32,639 nt of DNA from contig CAMKAJ010000026.1 in the NCBI GenBank assembly GCA_946410455.1, positions 1 to 32,639 on the forward strand, in the 5' to 3' direction. Origin of the DNA: an uncultured Bacteroidales bacterium (GTDB taxonomy: Bacteria > Bacteroidota > Bacteroidia > Bacteroidales > UBA932). The notes under the pieces were generated by a model that had not been told where the DNA came from, ran no database searches, and saw only the letters and a list, made by a program, of their open reading frames with translations. Both the position numbers and the translations under genes were made by a program. Shown piece by piece: positions 1-9,200 of this stretch. Position 1 is the first letter of the stretch. Every line of letters begins with the position of its first letter.

Positions 1-45
1 CGCGGCGGCTGCGGGCACGCCGGCTGCGGCGAGCAACACCCGCAT
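1..45 (-). CDS. Possible 5' end of a gene leaving the left edge
   Basis: On the minus strand an ATG at 45-43 opens a frame with no stop to the window edge. It reads MRVLLAAAGVPAAAA, a short Ala-rich hydrophobic start. A purine-rich AGGAGAG lies about 7 nt upstream, unusual for this genome. Only 15 codons are visible and the DNA is very GC-rich, where open frames occur by chance. I cannot assign a function and treat it as tentative. Confidence 0.22.
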   Translation of the reverse strand, partial: MRVLLAAAGVPAAAA

Positions 46-182
46 GGCGGGCTCTCCTCGCCGGCGGCCTGCTGCCGGGGACTCTGCCGAGGACAGAAGT
101 TGCCGCCTTTTGTTAGCTGTCGGAATTCCGCCTTGGCGCCCGGCGGCCTGATACAAAGGCCGCCAGCCGCAGTGGTTATTAG

Positions 183-435
183 TGCCGCGAAATCAATGTG
201 AGGTGGCTCTGGTGTATCTCGTGGCATGTAAGCCGCCTGTTTTTGGCAAAATCCTGCCGCGAAATCAATGTGAGGTGGCTCTGGTGTCTCTCGTGGCATA
301 TAGCCGCCTGTTTTTGGCAAAATCCTGCCGCGAAATCAATGTGAGGTGGCTCTGGTGTCTCTCGTGGCATATAGCCGCCTGTTTTTGGCAAAATCCTGCC
401 GCGAAATCAATGGGAGGTGGTTCTGGTGTATTTCG
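183..435. repeat. Tandem repeat family A, 71-72 bp period, about 3.5 copies
   Basis: Units begin with TGCCGCGAAATCAATG at 183, 255, 326 and 397. The first unit is 72 bp (GTAAGCC) and the next two are 71 bp (ATAGCC); the last is cut off near 435. The units are almost identical apart from this indel and a few substitutions near the end (TGGGAGG, TTCTGG). Because the period is not a multiple of three, frames through the array shift at each unit, so it is not a protein repeat. No gene is seen from 46 to 1361. Confidence 0.9.
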
Positions 436-441
436 CAAGCA

Positions 442-585
442 AAATGATCAACCGTTACAGCGGTCAGGTATAAGGACAGTGCTCGTAGGGGTGTCATGAC
501 TTGTACCTCTACGAGCAAAAAAGCTCGAAATTGCTCGTACAGGTACAGGTTGAAGTACCTGTACGCGCAGTAAAGATAATTCCGG
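442..585. repeat. 144-bp dispersed repeat, copy 1
   Basis: This block is repeated at 932-1075 with three substitutions (446, one in the A-run near 522, and T/C at 538). It contains two inverted repeats. GCTCGTAGGGGT pairs with ACCTCTACGAGC (one G-U pair), and GTACAGGTAC pairs with GTACCTGTAC around the loop AGGTTGAA. The two copies bracket the hairpin array of 581-935. Its length is twice the ~72-bp period of the neighbouring arrays. Confidence 0.88.
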
Positions 586-935
586 CAGAAAAGTGGCGGG
601 GAAAGGACTGTGAGAGGGCTGGCAGTCCTTTCGGAGGCGGGTTTTAACGTTTTCCGGCAGAAAAGTGGTCGTGAAAGGACTGTGGAGGGTCTGGCAGTCC
701 TTTCGGAGCGGGTTTTAGCGTTTTCCGGCAGAAAAGTGGCGGGGAAAGGACTGTGAGAGGGCTGGCAGTCCTTTCGGAGGCGGGTTTTAACGTTTTCCGG
801 CAGAAAAGTGGTCGTGAAAGGACTGTGGAGGGTCTGGCAGTCCTTTCGGAGGCGGGTTTTAGCGTTTTCCGGCAGAAAAGTGGTCGTGAAAGGACTGTGG
901 AGGGTCTGGCGGTCCTTTCGGAGGCGGGTTTAAAT
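581..935. repeat. Tandem hairpin array, family B, 71-72 bp period, 5 units
   Basis: Units start with TCCGGCAGAAAAGTGG at 581, 653, 724, 796 and 868. Each contains a perfect or wobble-preserved 10-bp inverted repeat, GAAAGGACTG and CAGTCCTTTC, around an 11-12 nt G-rich loop. Two unit types are seen: A (GGCGGGG flank, loop TGAGAGGGCTGG) and B (GGTCGTG flank, loop TGGAGGGTCTGG). Their order is A-B-A-B-B, so a two-unit block was probably duplicated. In the last unit an A-to-G change keeps pairing as G-U. Confidence 0.9.
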
Positions 936-1075
936 GTTCAACCGTTACAGCGGTCAGGTATAAGGACAGTGCTCGTAGGGGTGTCATGACTTGTACCTCT
1001 ACGAGCAAAATAGCTCGAAATTGCTCGCACAGGTACAGGTTGAAGTACCTGTACGCGCAGTAAAGATAATTCCGG
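932..1075. repeat. 144-bp dispersed repeat, copy 2
   Basis: Second copy of the block at 442-585, offset 490 bp, with three substitutions. One of them turns the left arm of the GTACAGGTAC stem into GCACAGGTAC. It is followed by a diverged family-B hairpin unit rather than by the full array. Confidence 0.88.
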
Positions 1076-1124
1076 AACGGAAAGATGGCTGGGAAAGGAC
1101 TGTGGAGGGTCTGGCAGTCCTTTC
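1071..1124. repeat. Diverged solo copy of the family-B hairpin unit
   Basis: TCCGGAACGGAAAGATGG resembles the unit start. It is followed by the intact stem GAAAGGACTG (1093-1102) and CAGTCCTTTC (1115-1124) with the type-B loop. The spacer is not conserved while the hairpin is. Confidence 0.75.
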
Positions 1125-1243
1125 TGCGGGGTTGTTTGTAGGTTTCTGACCGGAATGCTGCGGGGGTAGGAACGGAAACCGGCCTTTCTGCTCCCGCCGT
1201 CCCAACTAGCAGCGGGGTTAGGAGCAGTCGCTGTGTCTTATCG

Positions 1244-1290
1244 TACGGAAAGTGGCGGGGAAAGGACTGTGAGGGTCTGGCAGTCCTGAC
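1244..1290. repeat. Decayed family-B hairpin unit
   Basis: TACGGAAAGTGGCGGGG is followed by GAAAGGACTG (1260-1269), an 11-nt loop and CAGTCCTGAC. The outer three pairs of the stem are lost. It ends about 70 bp from the 3' end of the phosphatase gene. Confidence 0.65.
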
Positions 1291-1361
1291 AGCGGCGTAT
1301 ATTACCGATTCTGGCCCCTCTTCTGGCCCAACTTCTGAGGCAAGCTACTTTATAAACCGAG

Positions 1362-2714
1362 CTACTTTATCTTGGGTGCGGGTTGGGTGGTGGCGAGGAT
1401 GTTCTGGGCGATGGCGATGCGCTGAAGGGCGAACGCGCGGAAGTCTTCCCAGCGGTAGAAGTATGGCGTGCCGCAGTCTGGAATGGGGAGGGCCATGTCC
1501 CGTTCGTTATATAGCATGCGCACAAGCACATCCCCAGCCTTGTTCTTGTAGAATATGAACTGGGTGTTCAGCGCCATGGGGAATTCGTACGCGCGGAACA
1601 CGTCCTTTACCTCGCTGATGCTCCCGGCAGGCTTGTTGAACCCGTCTATATCCAGCACTACGAACAGCGACATCACAATAATATCGTGCCCGAAACGCAG
1701 TCTGGCCGCATATTCACCCGATGCAAGATCGGAATCTGCCTTATCTATGATATCTTGCAGCGTCCTCCATGCAAATGCCCACTGGCGCCCTTTCTGGTAC
1801 AATGTATCTGCACCCTTTGACGCATAGAACCGGAAGTTCCGGCATTCGTAAATTTTGCATATCTCTTCCATCGGTATAAAGCCCCAGAGGCTGTCGTGCA
1901 ACTTGCCGTTAGCCTGCACGTTAGCGGCGATGGAGCTAAACGCCATCTCCAAATCCAGCGGGTCGCCGAATTCCTTAAGAATCGAGCAGTCGCTAATAAG
2001 CGGGCTGAACACTTTCTCTGGCGATAAAGACTTGCGGCAGAGGGCCTTGTAGTCTTTCTGCCAGTATGCGTACTTATTATTGTAGCCTTCGTCCGTGGGA
2101 TGAACGTCAGGGTTATATAAGCTGAACGGATTGAGGTAAGCCATTGTGCTGTTGCTCGCCTGCTTCTCGATAACCAGGGAGGGATTCTCCCTGATGAGCT
2201 GGTCGGTAAAAGCCGACATGGTAAGGATGCACCGGGGAACAGTGGTGGAAACTGCATCCACATGAGCCCCTTTGCGGAATACACCCTTATTGGCCGCGTA
2301 TGTATTATGGGCGATTTTGTACTGCTGCTCGAACCCCAGGTCGGTCAGGTCGCTGGACTTGCCGGAGACTATCGCATAAATCTTCTTATAAAGCTCAAAA
2401 TACTCCTCGCCACGGGCCGTAAGCAAGCCCCTTTCGTGGGCGGCAGAGAAAAGCTGATAGATTCTGGAGTAGTCTGTGTCGGACGAATGGTTGCGTGCTC
2501 CGTGCCTTCCGTAATGGCTGATATAGAACGATTTATAGCCCTTGGGCGGCTGGGCGCACGGCGGAATGTCGTGATTGTACATGTAGAACACGGTACCCGC
2601 CTTGTCGGGATCTTGACGGATAGCATCAAGAGCATCAGGAGTCTGGGCATAGGAGCCATAAAAACTCAGGCTCAGAGCAACTGCCGAAAGCAGCAACAAA
2701 AACTTCTTTTTCAT
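1362..2714 (-). CDS. Secreted histidine acid phosphatase (phytase / MINPP-like)
   Basis: A 450-aa protein with a signal peptide (MKKKFLLLLSAVALSLSFYG..YAQ, residues 1-24), so exported to periplasm or surface. The histidine phosphatase clade-2 signature SHYGRHGAR lies at residues 66-74, with H71 as the expected phospho-acceptor. The C-terminal proton-donor motif GHD is at about 342-344. Family members dephosphorylate phosphomonoesters; bacterial MINPP-type enzymes of Bacteroides act on inositol phosphates. The length fits that family, but substrate cannot be told from sequence. The start ATG lies 4 nt from a TATTTTCG box on the minus strand. The gene is divergent from the DPP4-like gene. An 11-bp direct repeat (AGCTACTTTAT at 1343 and 1361) spans the stop codon. 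Confidence 0.88.
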   Translation of the reverse strand: MKKKFLLLLSAVALSLSFYGSYAQTPDALDAIRQDPDKAGTVFYMYNHDIPPCAQPPKGYKSFYISHYGRHGARNHSSDTDYSRIYQLFSAAHERGLLTARGEEYFELYKKIYAIVSGKSSDLTDLGFEQQYKIAHNTYAANKGVFRKGAHVDAVSTTVPRCILTMSAFTDQLIRENPSLVIEKQASNSTMAYLNPFSLYNPDVHPTDEGYNNKYAYWQKDYKALCRKSLSPEKVFSPLISDCSILKEFGDPLDLEMAFSSIAANVQANGKLHDSLWGFIPMEEICKIYECRNFRFYASKGADTLYQKGRQWAFAWRTLQDIIDKADSDLASGEYAARLRFGHDIIVMSLFVVLDIDGFNKPAGSISEVKDVFRAYEFPMALNTQFIFYKNKAGDVLVRMLYNERDMALPIPDCGTPYFYRWEDFRAFALQRIAIAQNILATTQPAPKIK

Positions 2715-2718
2715 AGCG

Positions 2719-2726
2719 CGAAAATA
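2719..2726 (-). promoter_or_regulatory. Putative -7 element for the phosphatase gene
   Basis: On the minus strand this reads TATTTTCG, 7 of 8 positions against the Bacteroidota -7 consensus TAnnTTTG, ending 4 nt before the ATG. The 42-bp gap between the divergent genes leaves room only for facing promoters. No clear -33 TTTG is seen. Confidence 0.4.
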
Positions 2727-2741
2727 GCAATAATTTTTTGG

Positions 2742-2749
2742 TATATTTG
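2742..2749 (+). promoter_or_regulatory. Putative TAnnTTTG promoter of the DPP4-like gene
   Basis: TATATTTG matches the Bacteroidota -7 consensus exactly. Only 7 nt separate it from the ATG at 2757, so the expected transcription start falls at or next to the start codon. Confidence 0.65.
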
Positions 2750-2756
2750 TGTCTGT

Positions 2757-4682
2757 ATGAAACTACTTTACATTCTTGCGGCCGTGGCTGCCGCAGTCCT
2801 TTTCTGCCCCGCGAATGCGCAGACAAGTTCGGAACGTACGGTGATAAAAAGCGTCACTGTTGGGACCGATGGCGGTAAATCGCTGAGCTTCAAAGATATA
2901 GTGAGCGCATATACTTACCCGTCCACCAAGCGTTTCGGTTGGACAGAAGACTCGCAGCTCACAGACAAGCCGCAGCGTCCGCGTACCCGCGCCCCAAAGA
3001 TGCCTGAGTCTCCCAACCCCGAGGTGAGCTACGGTAAAGTGCCGTCCCGCAATGAGTTCGGAATCAACCGGGGCTGGTACCTTTCGCCCGATGGGGCTTC
3101 GGTGGCTGTTTACCGGGTAGACGGGACTCAGGTTGGCAGTTTCCCGCTGCTCGACATTAATTCCCGTTCCGGCTCGCTCAAAAGCGTCAAATACCCCATG
3201 AACGGGATGGACTCCGAACATGTTTCGCTATGCGTTTGCGATACCATCGGGAACGTGCGTTGTACGCTGAATGTCAGCGATTTCACGGACGAACGTTACC
3301 TTGCCGGAGTGAGCTGGACCCCGGATTCGCGCACGCTGCTGGTGCAGGTGCTCGACCGTGCCCAGCACGAGATGCACATGAACCTCTACGATGCTGCCGA
3401 CGGAAGCTTCTTACGCACTCTGTTCCAGGAACATAACGATGCCTGGGTGGAGCCTCGGGGTGGCGTGTCCTTTGTAAAAGGCACGGAACTCTTCATCTAC
3501 ACCACCGACAATCGAGACGGCTACAAGCAGCTCTACCTGTGCGACCTGAACGGAGGAATCGAGCGCCTCACCAAGTGCGATGCGGACGTTGCCTATGTGG
3601 CCAACGATGGCGAGTACATCTACTATACATCCGCAGAAGTCTCTCCGGTAGAGAATCACCTGTTCCGGCTTAAGCTCAAAAAACTCAACGGCAAGCGCAA
3701 ACCTATGGTAATCAATAAATTAAAGATCCAGCGCCCGGAGCAGCTCACTATCGGCAGCGGATGGCATACGGTAAGCATGAGCCCAGACCTGAGCCATTTC
3801 ATCGACCGCTTGAGTGCCGTTGACGTACCGGCGCGAACCGTGCTGTGCCGTGCTGATGGCACGGTAGAACGGCAGCTGGATGAGGCGGCGAGTCCTATGG
3901 ACCCGTATGCCCCCGTGACTGTAGAGATGGGAACCGTGCCTTCTGCGGATCCGACGTTCGTAAACTATTACCGACTCGTGAAGCCGGCAGACTTTGACCC
4001 TTCCCGCAAGTACCCCGTTATAGTTTATGTGTACGGCGGTCCCCACAGCCAAATGGTGGCAGACCGCTGGCTTGGCGGCATCAGGAACTGGGAGCTGCTT
4101 ATGGCACAGAAGGGCTATGTGCTTTACATTCAAGATAATAGAGGCACAGACAATAGGGGCGCGGCGTTCGCAAAGGCCATCAATCGCCGTTGCGGAGAGG
4201 CCGAGAGCGCCGACCAGGTCTGCGGCCTGAAGCAGCTCATAGCAGAGGGCTGGGTAGATGAGAGCCGCATCGGAGTCGTGGGCTGGAGCTATGGCGGATT
4301 TATGACCATCACCCTAGCCACCAAACACCCGGAGCTCTTTAAAGTTGCCGTTGCCGGTGGCCCTGTGATAGACTGGAAGTGGTACGAGGTGATGTACGGC
4401 GAGCGCTACATGGATACTCCGGAGACCAACCCGGATGGATTCAAGGCCACGTCGCTGGTGGATAAAACCCCGCTGCTCGGAAGCACGCGGCTGCTGATAT
4501 GCCAGGGCATGGAAGATGCTACGGTGCTGCCTATCAACTCTTTGAGCTTCATTCAGTCTTGCGTGGAGCATGGTGCCCTGGCCGATTATTTCCCGTACCC
4601 GCGCAGCGAGCACAACGTTGTTGGCCCCTGGCGTGCTCAGCTTTACCAGAAGATTACTGATTATTTCCAGAGCTGGCTGTAA
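2757..4682 (+). CDS. Dipeptidyl-peptidase IV-like S9 family serine peptidase
   Basis: A 641-aa exported peptidase. I place the start at 2757 (MKLLYILAAVAAAVLFCPANAQ, a signal peptide). The in-frame upstream extension to 2262 would cross the antisense phosphatase gene and its promoter and is not credible. Residues ~25-370 look like the beta-propeller domain of DPP4/S9B enzymes. The C-terminal alpha/beta-hydrolase has the nucleophile in GWSYGG (S511), the acid in GMEDATV (D587) and the base in SEHNV (H619). Such enzymes release dipeptides after Pro or Ala from peptides in the periplasm. The length is a little under the ~700-750 aa typical of DPP4. folC starts 15 nt downstream, suggesting co-transcription. 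Confidence 0.88.
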   Translation: MKLLYILAAVAAAVLFCPANAQTSSERTVIKSVTVGTDGGKSLSFKDIVSAYTYPSTKRFGWTEDSQLTDKPQRPRTRAPKMPESPNPEVSYGKVPSRNEFGINRGWYLSPDGASVAVYRVDGTQVGSFPLLDINSRSGSLKSVKYPMNGMDSEHVSLCVCDTIGNVRCTLNVSDFTDERYLAGVSWTPDSRTLLVQVLDRAQHEMHMNLYDAADGSFLRTLFQEHNDAWVEPRGGVSFVKGTELFIYTTDNRDGYKQLYLCDLNGGIERLTKCDADVAYVANDGEYIYYTSAEVSPVENHLFRLKLKKLNGKRKPMVINKLKIQRPEQLTIGSGWHTVSMSPDLSHFIDRLSAVDVPARTVLCRADGTVERQLDEAASPMDPYAPVTVEMGTVPSADPTFVNYYRLVKPADFDPSRKYPVIVYVYGGPHSQMVADRWLGGIRNWELLMAQKGYVLYIQDNRGTDNRGAAFAKAINRRCGEAESADQVCGLKQLIAEGWVDESRIGVVGWSYGGFMTITLATKHPELFKVAVAGGPVIDWKWYEVMYGERYMDTPETNPDGFKATSLVDKTPLLGSTRLLICQGMEDATVLPINSLSFIQSCVEHGALADYFPYPRSEHNVVGPWRAQLYQKITDYFQSWL

Positions 4683-4697
4683 GGCGCTTTTACCGGA

Positions 4698-6203
4698 ATG
4701 ACAGATAATCTAACAATTGATAAATCCCTAGAGGAGAGCAAGTTGCGTTATACGTCCGTGATTGAAGAGCTGTATAGTCGCCACAGGAGCGTGCGCGACG
4801 CCGGGTTCAGCGGCGATGCATACAAGCCGGGGCTGGAAGCGATGGACTCATATTCTGAGTTCCTGGGCCACCCGGAGCGGCAGTTCCGCTCGGTGCATGT
4901 GGCAGGAACCAACGGGAAGGGCTCTGTGTGCTCCATGCTGGCTGCGGCTCTTGCGGCAAGGGAGCTGCGAGTCGGACTTTACACCTCGCCGCACCTGGTT
5001 GACTTCCGGGAGCGTATCAAGATTATCTCGGAGTCTCTCCCCGAGGAGGGGTGTAAAATGCAAGCGTCTGATTATCACGGTTCCCCTTCTTCCAGATGTG
5101 GAGAAACATCAACGATGGAGATGATTCCGGAGGAGGCGGTTTGCCGCTTCGTAGAGCGCTTCGATAAGGATGGCCTCACTTTTTTTGAAATCACGACCGG
5201 AATGGCATTCTGGTGGTTCGCGGAGCAAAAGGTGGATATCGCAGTGATAGAGACCGGCCTCGGCGGGCGGCTCGACAGTACCAACATAATCCGTCCGGAA
5301 ATCTCCGTGATAACATCTATAGGTCTGGACCACTGCGACTTACTGGGAGATACAAGAGCTCAAATTGCAAAAGAGAAAGCCGGAATCTTCAAGCTCGGAG
5401 TTCCGGCGCTGGTGTGGGGCCGCGACCCGGAAACCCAAGCGGTATTCGAGCGCGTCGCATCAGAAACAGGTGCCATGCTTTATTTTGCGGAAGATTATCC
5501 GCTCTCTGCCGCAGCTCAAAACCTTCTAAGCCATGGTGATGCGGGGTTGGACCGCGCGCATTCAAAGGAAGTTGGCAGCGACATTACGGTCCTCGATTTT
5601 GCAGGGCAGCGCAGTCCAGGCCTTGACATCGCCGGCCCCTGCCAGGAGGCAAACCTCCGTACCGTTCTGGCCGCCCTCGCAATCCTTGACGGAGCAAAGG
5701 GCTCTACAGCTACGCAAGTAACAGTAAAATCGCAAATCCCCAAAGACTTGCAGGCCATAGCAAATGCCGCCCGCATCACCGGATTCCGTGGCCGCTGGGA
5801 GCAGCTCCTCAATGACCCGCAAGTACTATGCGATATAGGCCACAACCCTCCGGCCCTTGCCGCCAACTTTGCTAAACTCAAGGCTTTACGTAATCAACAA
5901 CAGCCTCCTCGCCCGCTGATAATTGTTTATGGCGCGATGAAAGACAAAGATGTTGATGGCATAAAGCACTACCTCCCGGACGATGCCGAGTACTACCTTG
6001 TGCAGCCGCAGACTCCAAGGGCAATGCCCCTCGCGGAATTGGCACTGAAATTGAAACAGCTCCGCACGGTAGCTGCCGGAAGCGTAGCGCAGGGGGTTGC
6101 CCAGGCACTCGAGCGCGCAAAACAGCTCCCCGGAGCAATATTATTTATATGTGGAAGCACCTTTGTGGTGTCTGAAGCAATACAATGCATAGAATCGTTA
6201 TGA
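4698..6203 (+). CDS. folC: Bifunctional folylpolyglutamate synthase / dihydrofolate synthase
   Basis: A 501-aa cytosolic Mur-ligase-type enzyme that adds glutamate to dihydropteroate or folates using ATP. Seen: the P-loop GTNGKGS (residues 70-76), YTSPHLVDFRERI, ETGLGGRLDSTN, and the C-terminal IGHNPPA and YGAMKDKD motifs. All are FolC hallmarks. Compared with the usual short stretch after the SPHL..ERI motif, there is an extra segment of roughly 28 residues (about 112-142, Ser/Cys/Glu-rich), which makes the protein longer than the common ~420-450 aa. It lies between two exported-protein genes. Its stop TGA (6201-6203) overlaps the next start as ATGA, a sign of translational coupling. Confidence 0.93.
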   Translation: MTDNLTIDKSLEESKLRYTSVIEELYSRHRSVRDAGFSGDAYKPGLEAMDSYSEFLGHPERQFRSVHVAGTNGKGSVCSMLAAALAARELRVGLYTSPHLVDFRERIKIISESLPEEGCKMQASDYHGSPSSRCGETSTMEMIPEEAVCRFVERFDKDGLTFFEITTGMAFWWFAEQKVDIAVIETGLGGRLDSTNIIRPEISVITSIGLDHCDLLGDTRAQIAKEKAGIFKLGVPALVWGRDPETQAVFERVASETGAMLYFAEDYPLSAAAQNLLSHGDAGLDRAHSKEVGSDITVLDFAGQRSPGLDIAGPCQEANLRTVLAALAILDGAKGSTATQVTVKSQIPKDLQAIANAARITGFRGRWEQLLNDPQVLCDIGHNPPALAANFAKLKALRNQQQPPRPLIIVYGAMKDKDVDGIKHYLPDDAEYYLVQPQTPRAMPLAELALKLKQLRTVAAGSVAQGVAQALERAKQLPGAILFICGSTFVVSEAIQCIESL

Positions 6204-9200
6204 AAAGAACCGTACTGGCTATTGCCATGCTGATCCAGGCCTTAGCCGCCTTCTCCCAGACTCCGGACGACAAGGGGCACGTCCTGGTAAATCTCTGGAA
6301 ATCATACTACAAGGCAGTAGATGCAGACCTTCCCCAGGACCAGGCGAAAACTCTAGAAACCATAAAGAAAGAGGCTCAAGCAAAGCATCTTGCGTGGGAC
6401 TGGTACGATGCCGCTAGTCAATACGTGAAGGTACGTAGCTCCATCAACTGGAAAGACCGCGACGAGTTGCGCAAAGCCCTGAACCATGATGTAGACAGCT
6501 TTGGTGAGCCGATAGTGGTTTTCTACCATTATTCTGATATATGGAACAACGACAGGCGCCTCAAGTACGTTCAGGAGCACAAAGCAGAACTACAAAAGAG
6601 CTCCAATTCGCAGTTCTACGCGCAGGATTCCAGACTAAAGTATTTGACATACGGAAGCGCTCTCCTTCGCTGCCTCAAGAACGATTACGAATACGCTCTA
6701 TGGAGCGCCAGCCTGAACTATAGCAACAGGGCCCTGGCCGATTATTACAACGGCCGCTATCCCGAGGCCGCTTTCGTGGAGTATAGCCAAATCTCTTACC
6801 GTATTACAGAAGAAACTATCAAGATACTTAAAGATTACGCCACCAAGTACAAAGGCAAGGCCGTTTCGCTTCTTGCCCGCCAGCAGGTTCTGAACTACGA
6901 ATTCGCCAGCCTCGGCAGCGGCAAGAAATCAACGAGCGCCCAGGCCAAGAAGCTCCGCGAGGACTGCTCCCAATTTGAGGCCGACCGTCGCAAGTTCAGC
7001 GGCGACGAGAAGCTTATAGCAGATTGCTGCACCAAGGTTAAGGGCCTTATCAAATCGTTGGATTCCAAAGAGATATCGCTGGATGTCACCGACGGCGAGC
7101 TCAGCGTGCGCCTGAGGAATCTGCCCTCGGCAGAGCTGCATATACTAAGCGGGCTGGAACTGCTCCATAAAGCTGCGCTCAACAATAAAGCGCGCAGTTA
7201 CTATCTGCCCGACACCTTAAGATATCGCCTCCCGGACTTGGATGACGGAGACTACGAGCTGGTTTGCATGAACGGAGAGGCCAAGCAGCATACCACCTGG
7301 TACAAGCACAGCCTTTCCATTGCACTACGCCCCGATTCAGATGGCGACCGTGTGTTCGTAGCCGATTTCAAAAGCGGCAAGCCCGTAAAACAGTGTGACC
7401 TGCAGCTCTTCAATGCTGAAGGTAATTCTGTAGTCTTTGCTCCTGGCATTGCAATCAACGGCTTCACGCTCCTTCCAAAGATTATTCAGAAGTATCTGGA
7501 CGACAGCAGTTTCCGGGGTGAACTCAGGGCCTCGTACCAAGACTCCAAAGGCAAGCTCTACAGCAGCGGCAAAATCAAAACATCCTCTTCTTCCGGCACG
7601 CGTACGCACTCTACGGTCAACCCCAAGCTCAAGCATGCATTGGTGCTCACAGACCGATCCGCTTTCAACCCGGGCGAGACCGTGCACGTAAAAGGAATCT
7701 GTTACGTTGGCATGTACGAGTATGAAACGAGCCCCGCAGATGTCCCCGTTCAGCTGTGCCTTTACGATCCGGAGGATAAGCTTCTTGCCAGCAAAGAGCT
7801 AAGTACCAACGAGTTCGGTTCGGTGCAGGCAGACTTTGTGCTACCGCACTCCAAGGGCGGCTCCTTCAAGGGAGGAATGTACAGCATCAAGCTCCGCAGC
7901 TCAGACAGTACCTGGGGCAGCAAAGATATTCGCGTAGACGAGTTCGTTCTGCCCACATTCGACCTGAGTTGGGATAGAGACGACAATATGTACCTGCAGG
8001 GCGATGAAATTACAGTTAAGGGCAAGCTTAAAGCTTATTCCGGCCACAACCTCGCCAGCGCCCAGGCACGTATAGAAGTAAGCCGCTACCGTACCATCAT
8101 ACTTAAGGACGACCTCACCCTGGCTCCGGACGGCAGCTTCTCCTTCAGCTTCCCCTCAGACGCAAAGGAACAAGGCTTCCAGCAGTACCAGATACGAGTC
8201 ATCGTTACCGACGCAACCGGCGAGACGCTGGAATTCACCACCCACCGCGAGGTGCGTAGCACGCCGCAGCTGAATGTGCGTCTGCTCAATGAGGTGGGTG
8301 GCAGCTACACCATGGTCGGCAGCAGGCGCGCAAAGCCATACAACAAGCGCGCGGTCTGGGGCAGCGCCTGGATAGTCAGGGACGACGAGGCGCAACTTTT
8401 CTTCAATACCGGTGACAAGCAGCGCGAAGGCCTCACAATCAACTACATACTCCGCCATTCCGAGTCTGGCAAGCAGGTGCGCAAAGGCAGCGCCGCAGCT
8501 GGCGAAACATTAAACGTAGATGTAAAGGGACTCGCGTCTGCACTCTACACCCTGGAGGTCACCGCAAGCGCAAAACTGGCTAGCGGCAAGACTGCAGAGA
8601 CCAAGCAGAGCTACACCCTGCTCAAGGCCTCCGACTCCGACACCGCACTCGACATGAAGGTCTCCAGCTTCTTCAAGGAACTGGGCGACAATGAGATTGC
8701 CCTGCAGATAGGCAGTACCGACGGCCCGGTTTGGGCGGTGGTGGAGCTCTTCGGAGACGGTAACAAACTCCTTGATCAGCAGATTGTTACCCTCGACGGC
8801 GTGAGAGGCCGCAAGGGCTCCCTCAAGACTATACGCTATGACCGCCGCGCCGAGTGGCCGGAGTCGCTCTGTCTCAAAGTGTTCTGGTTCCATAAAGGAG
8901 AGAGCTACACCTACTCGCGCAACATAGAACTCCCGCGAGAGTCGGAAGCGCTACCTCTATCGTTCACCCGCTTCACAGACAAGGCGCGCCCCGGCGAACA
9001 ATTCTCGCTGCTCGTAAAGACGCATCCCGGAGTGGAATGCGCCGCCGCTGTGTTCGACAATGCCACCGAGACCATTGCTCCCAACGAGTGGTTCCGCATC
9101 ACCCCGGAGCGCCGCTACCGCCCGGAAATCTACTATCAGGCGCTCTGCGGCCGCAACAATTCGTACGAAAACGTGTTCTACAAACTCGATGAGGCGATAC

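Noticed and set aside
182..499. Open frame of 105 codons through repeat family A (and minus-strand frames there)
   Set aside because: The 71-72 bp repeat period shifts frame at each unit; there is no promoter or recognisable protein.
183..935. CRISPR array
   Set aside because: The repeats are contiguous ~72-bp units without variable spacers, and no cas genes are present.
999..1205. Minus-strand frame of 68 codons in the repeat region
   Set aside because: It translates the 144-bp repeat and a hairpin unit; low-complexity and unlike a protein.
2262..2756. N-terminal extension of the DPP4-like frame
   Set aside because: It runs antisense through the phosphatase gene and the divergent promoters; the signal peptide at 2757 is the natural start.
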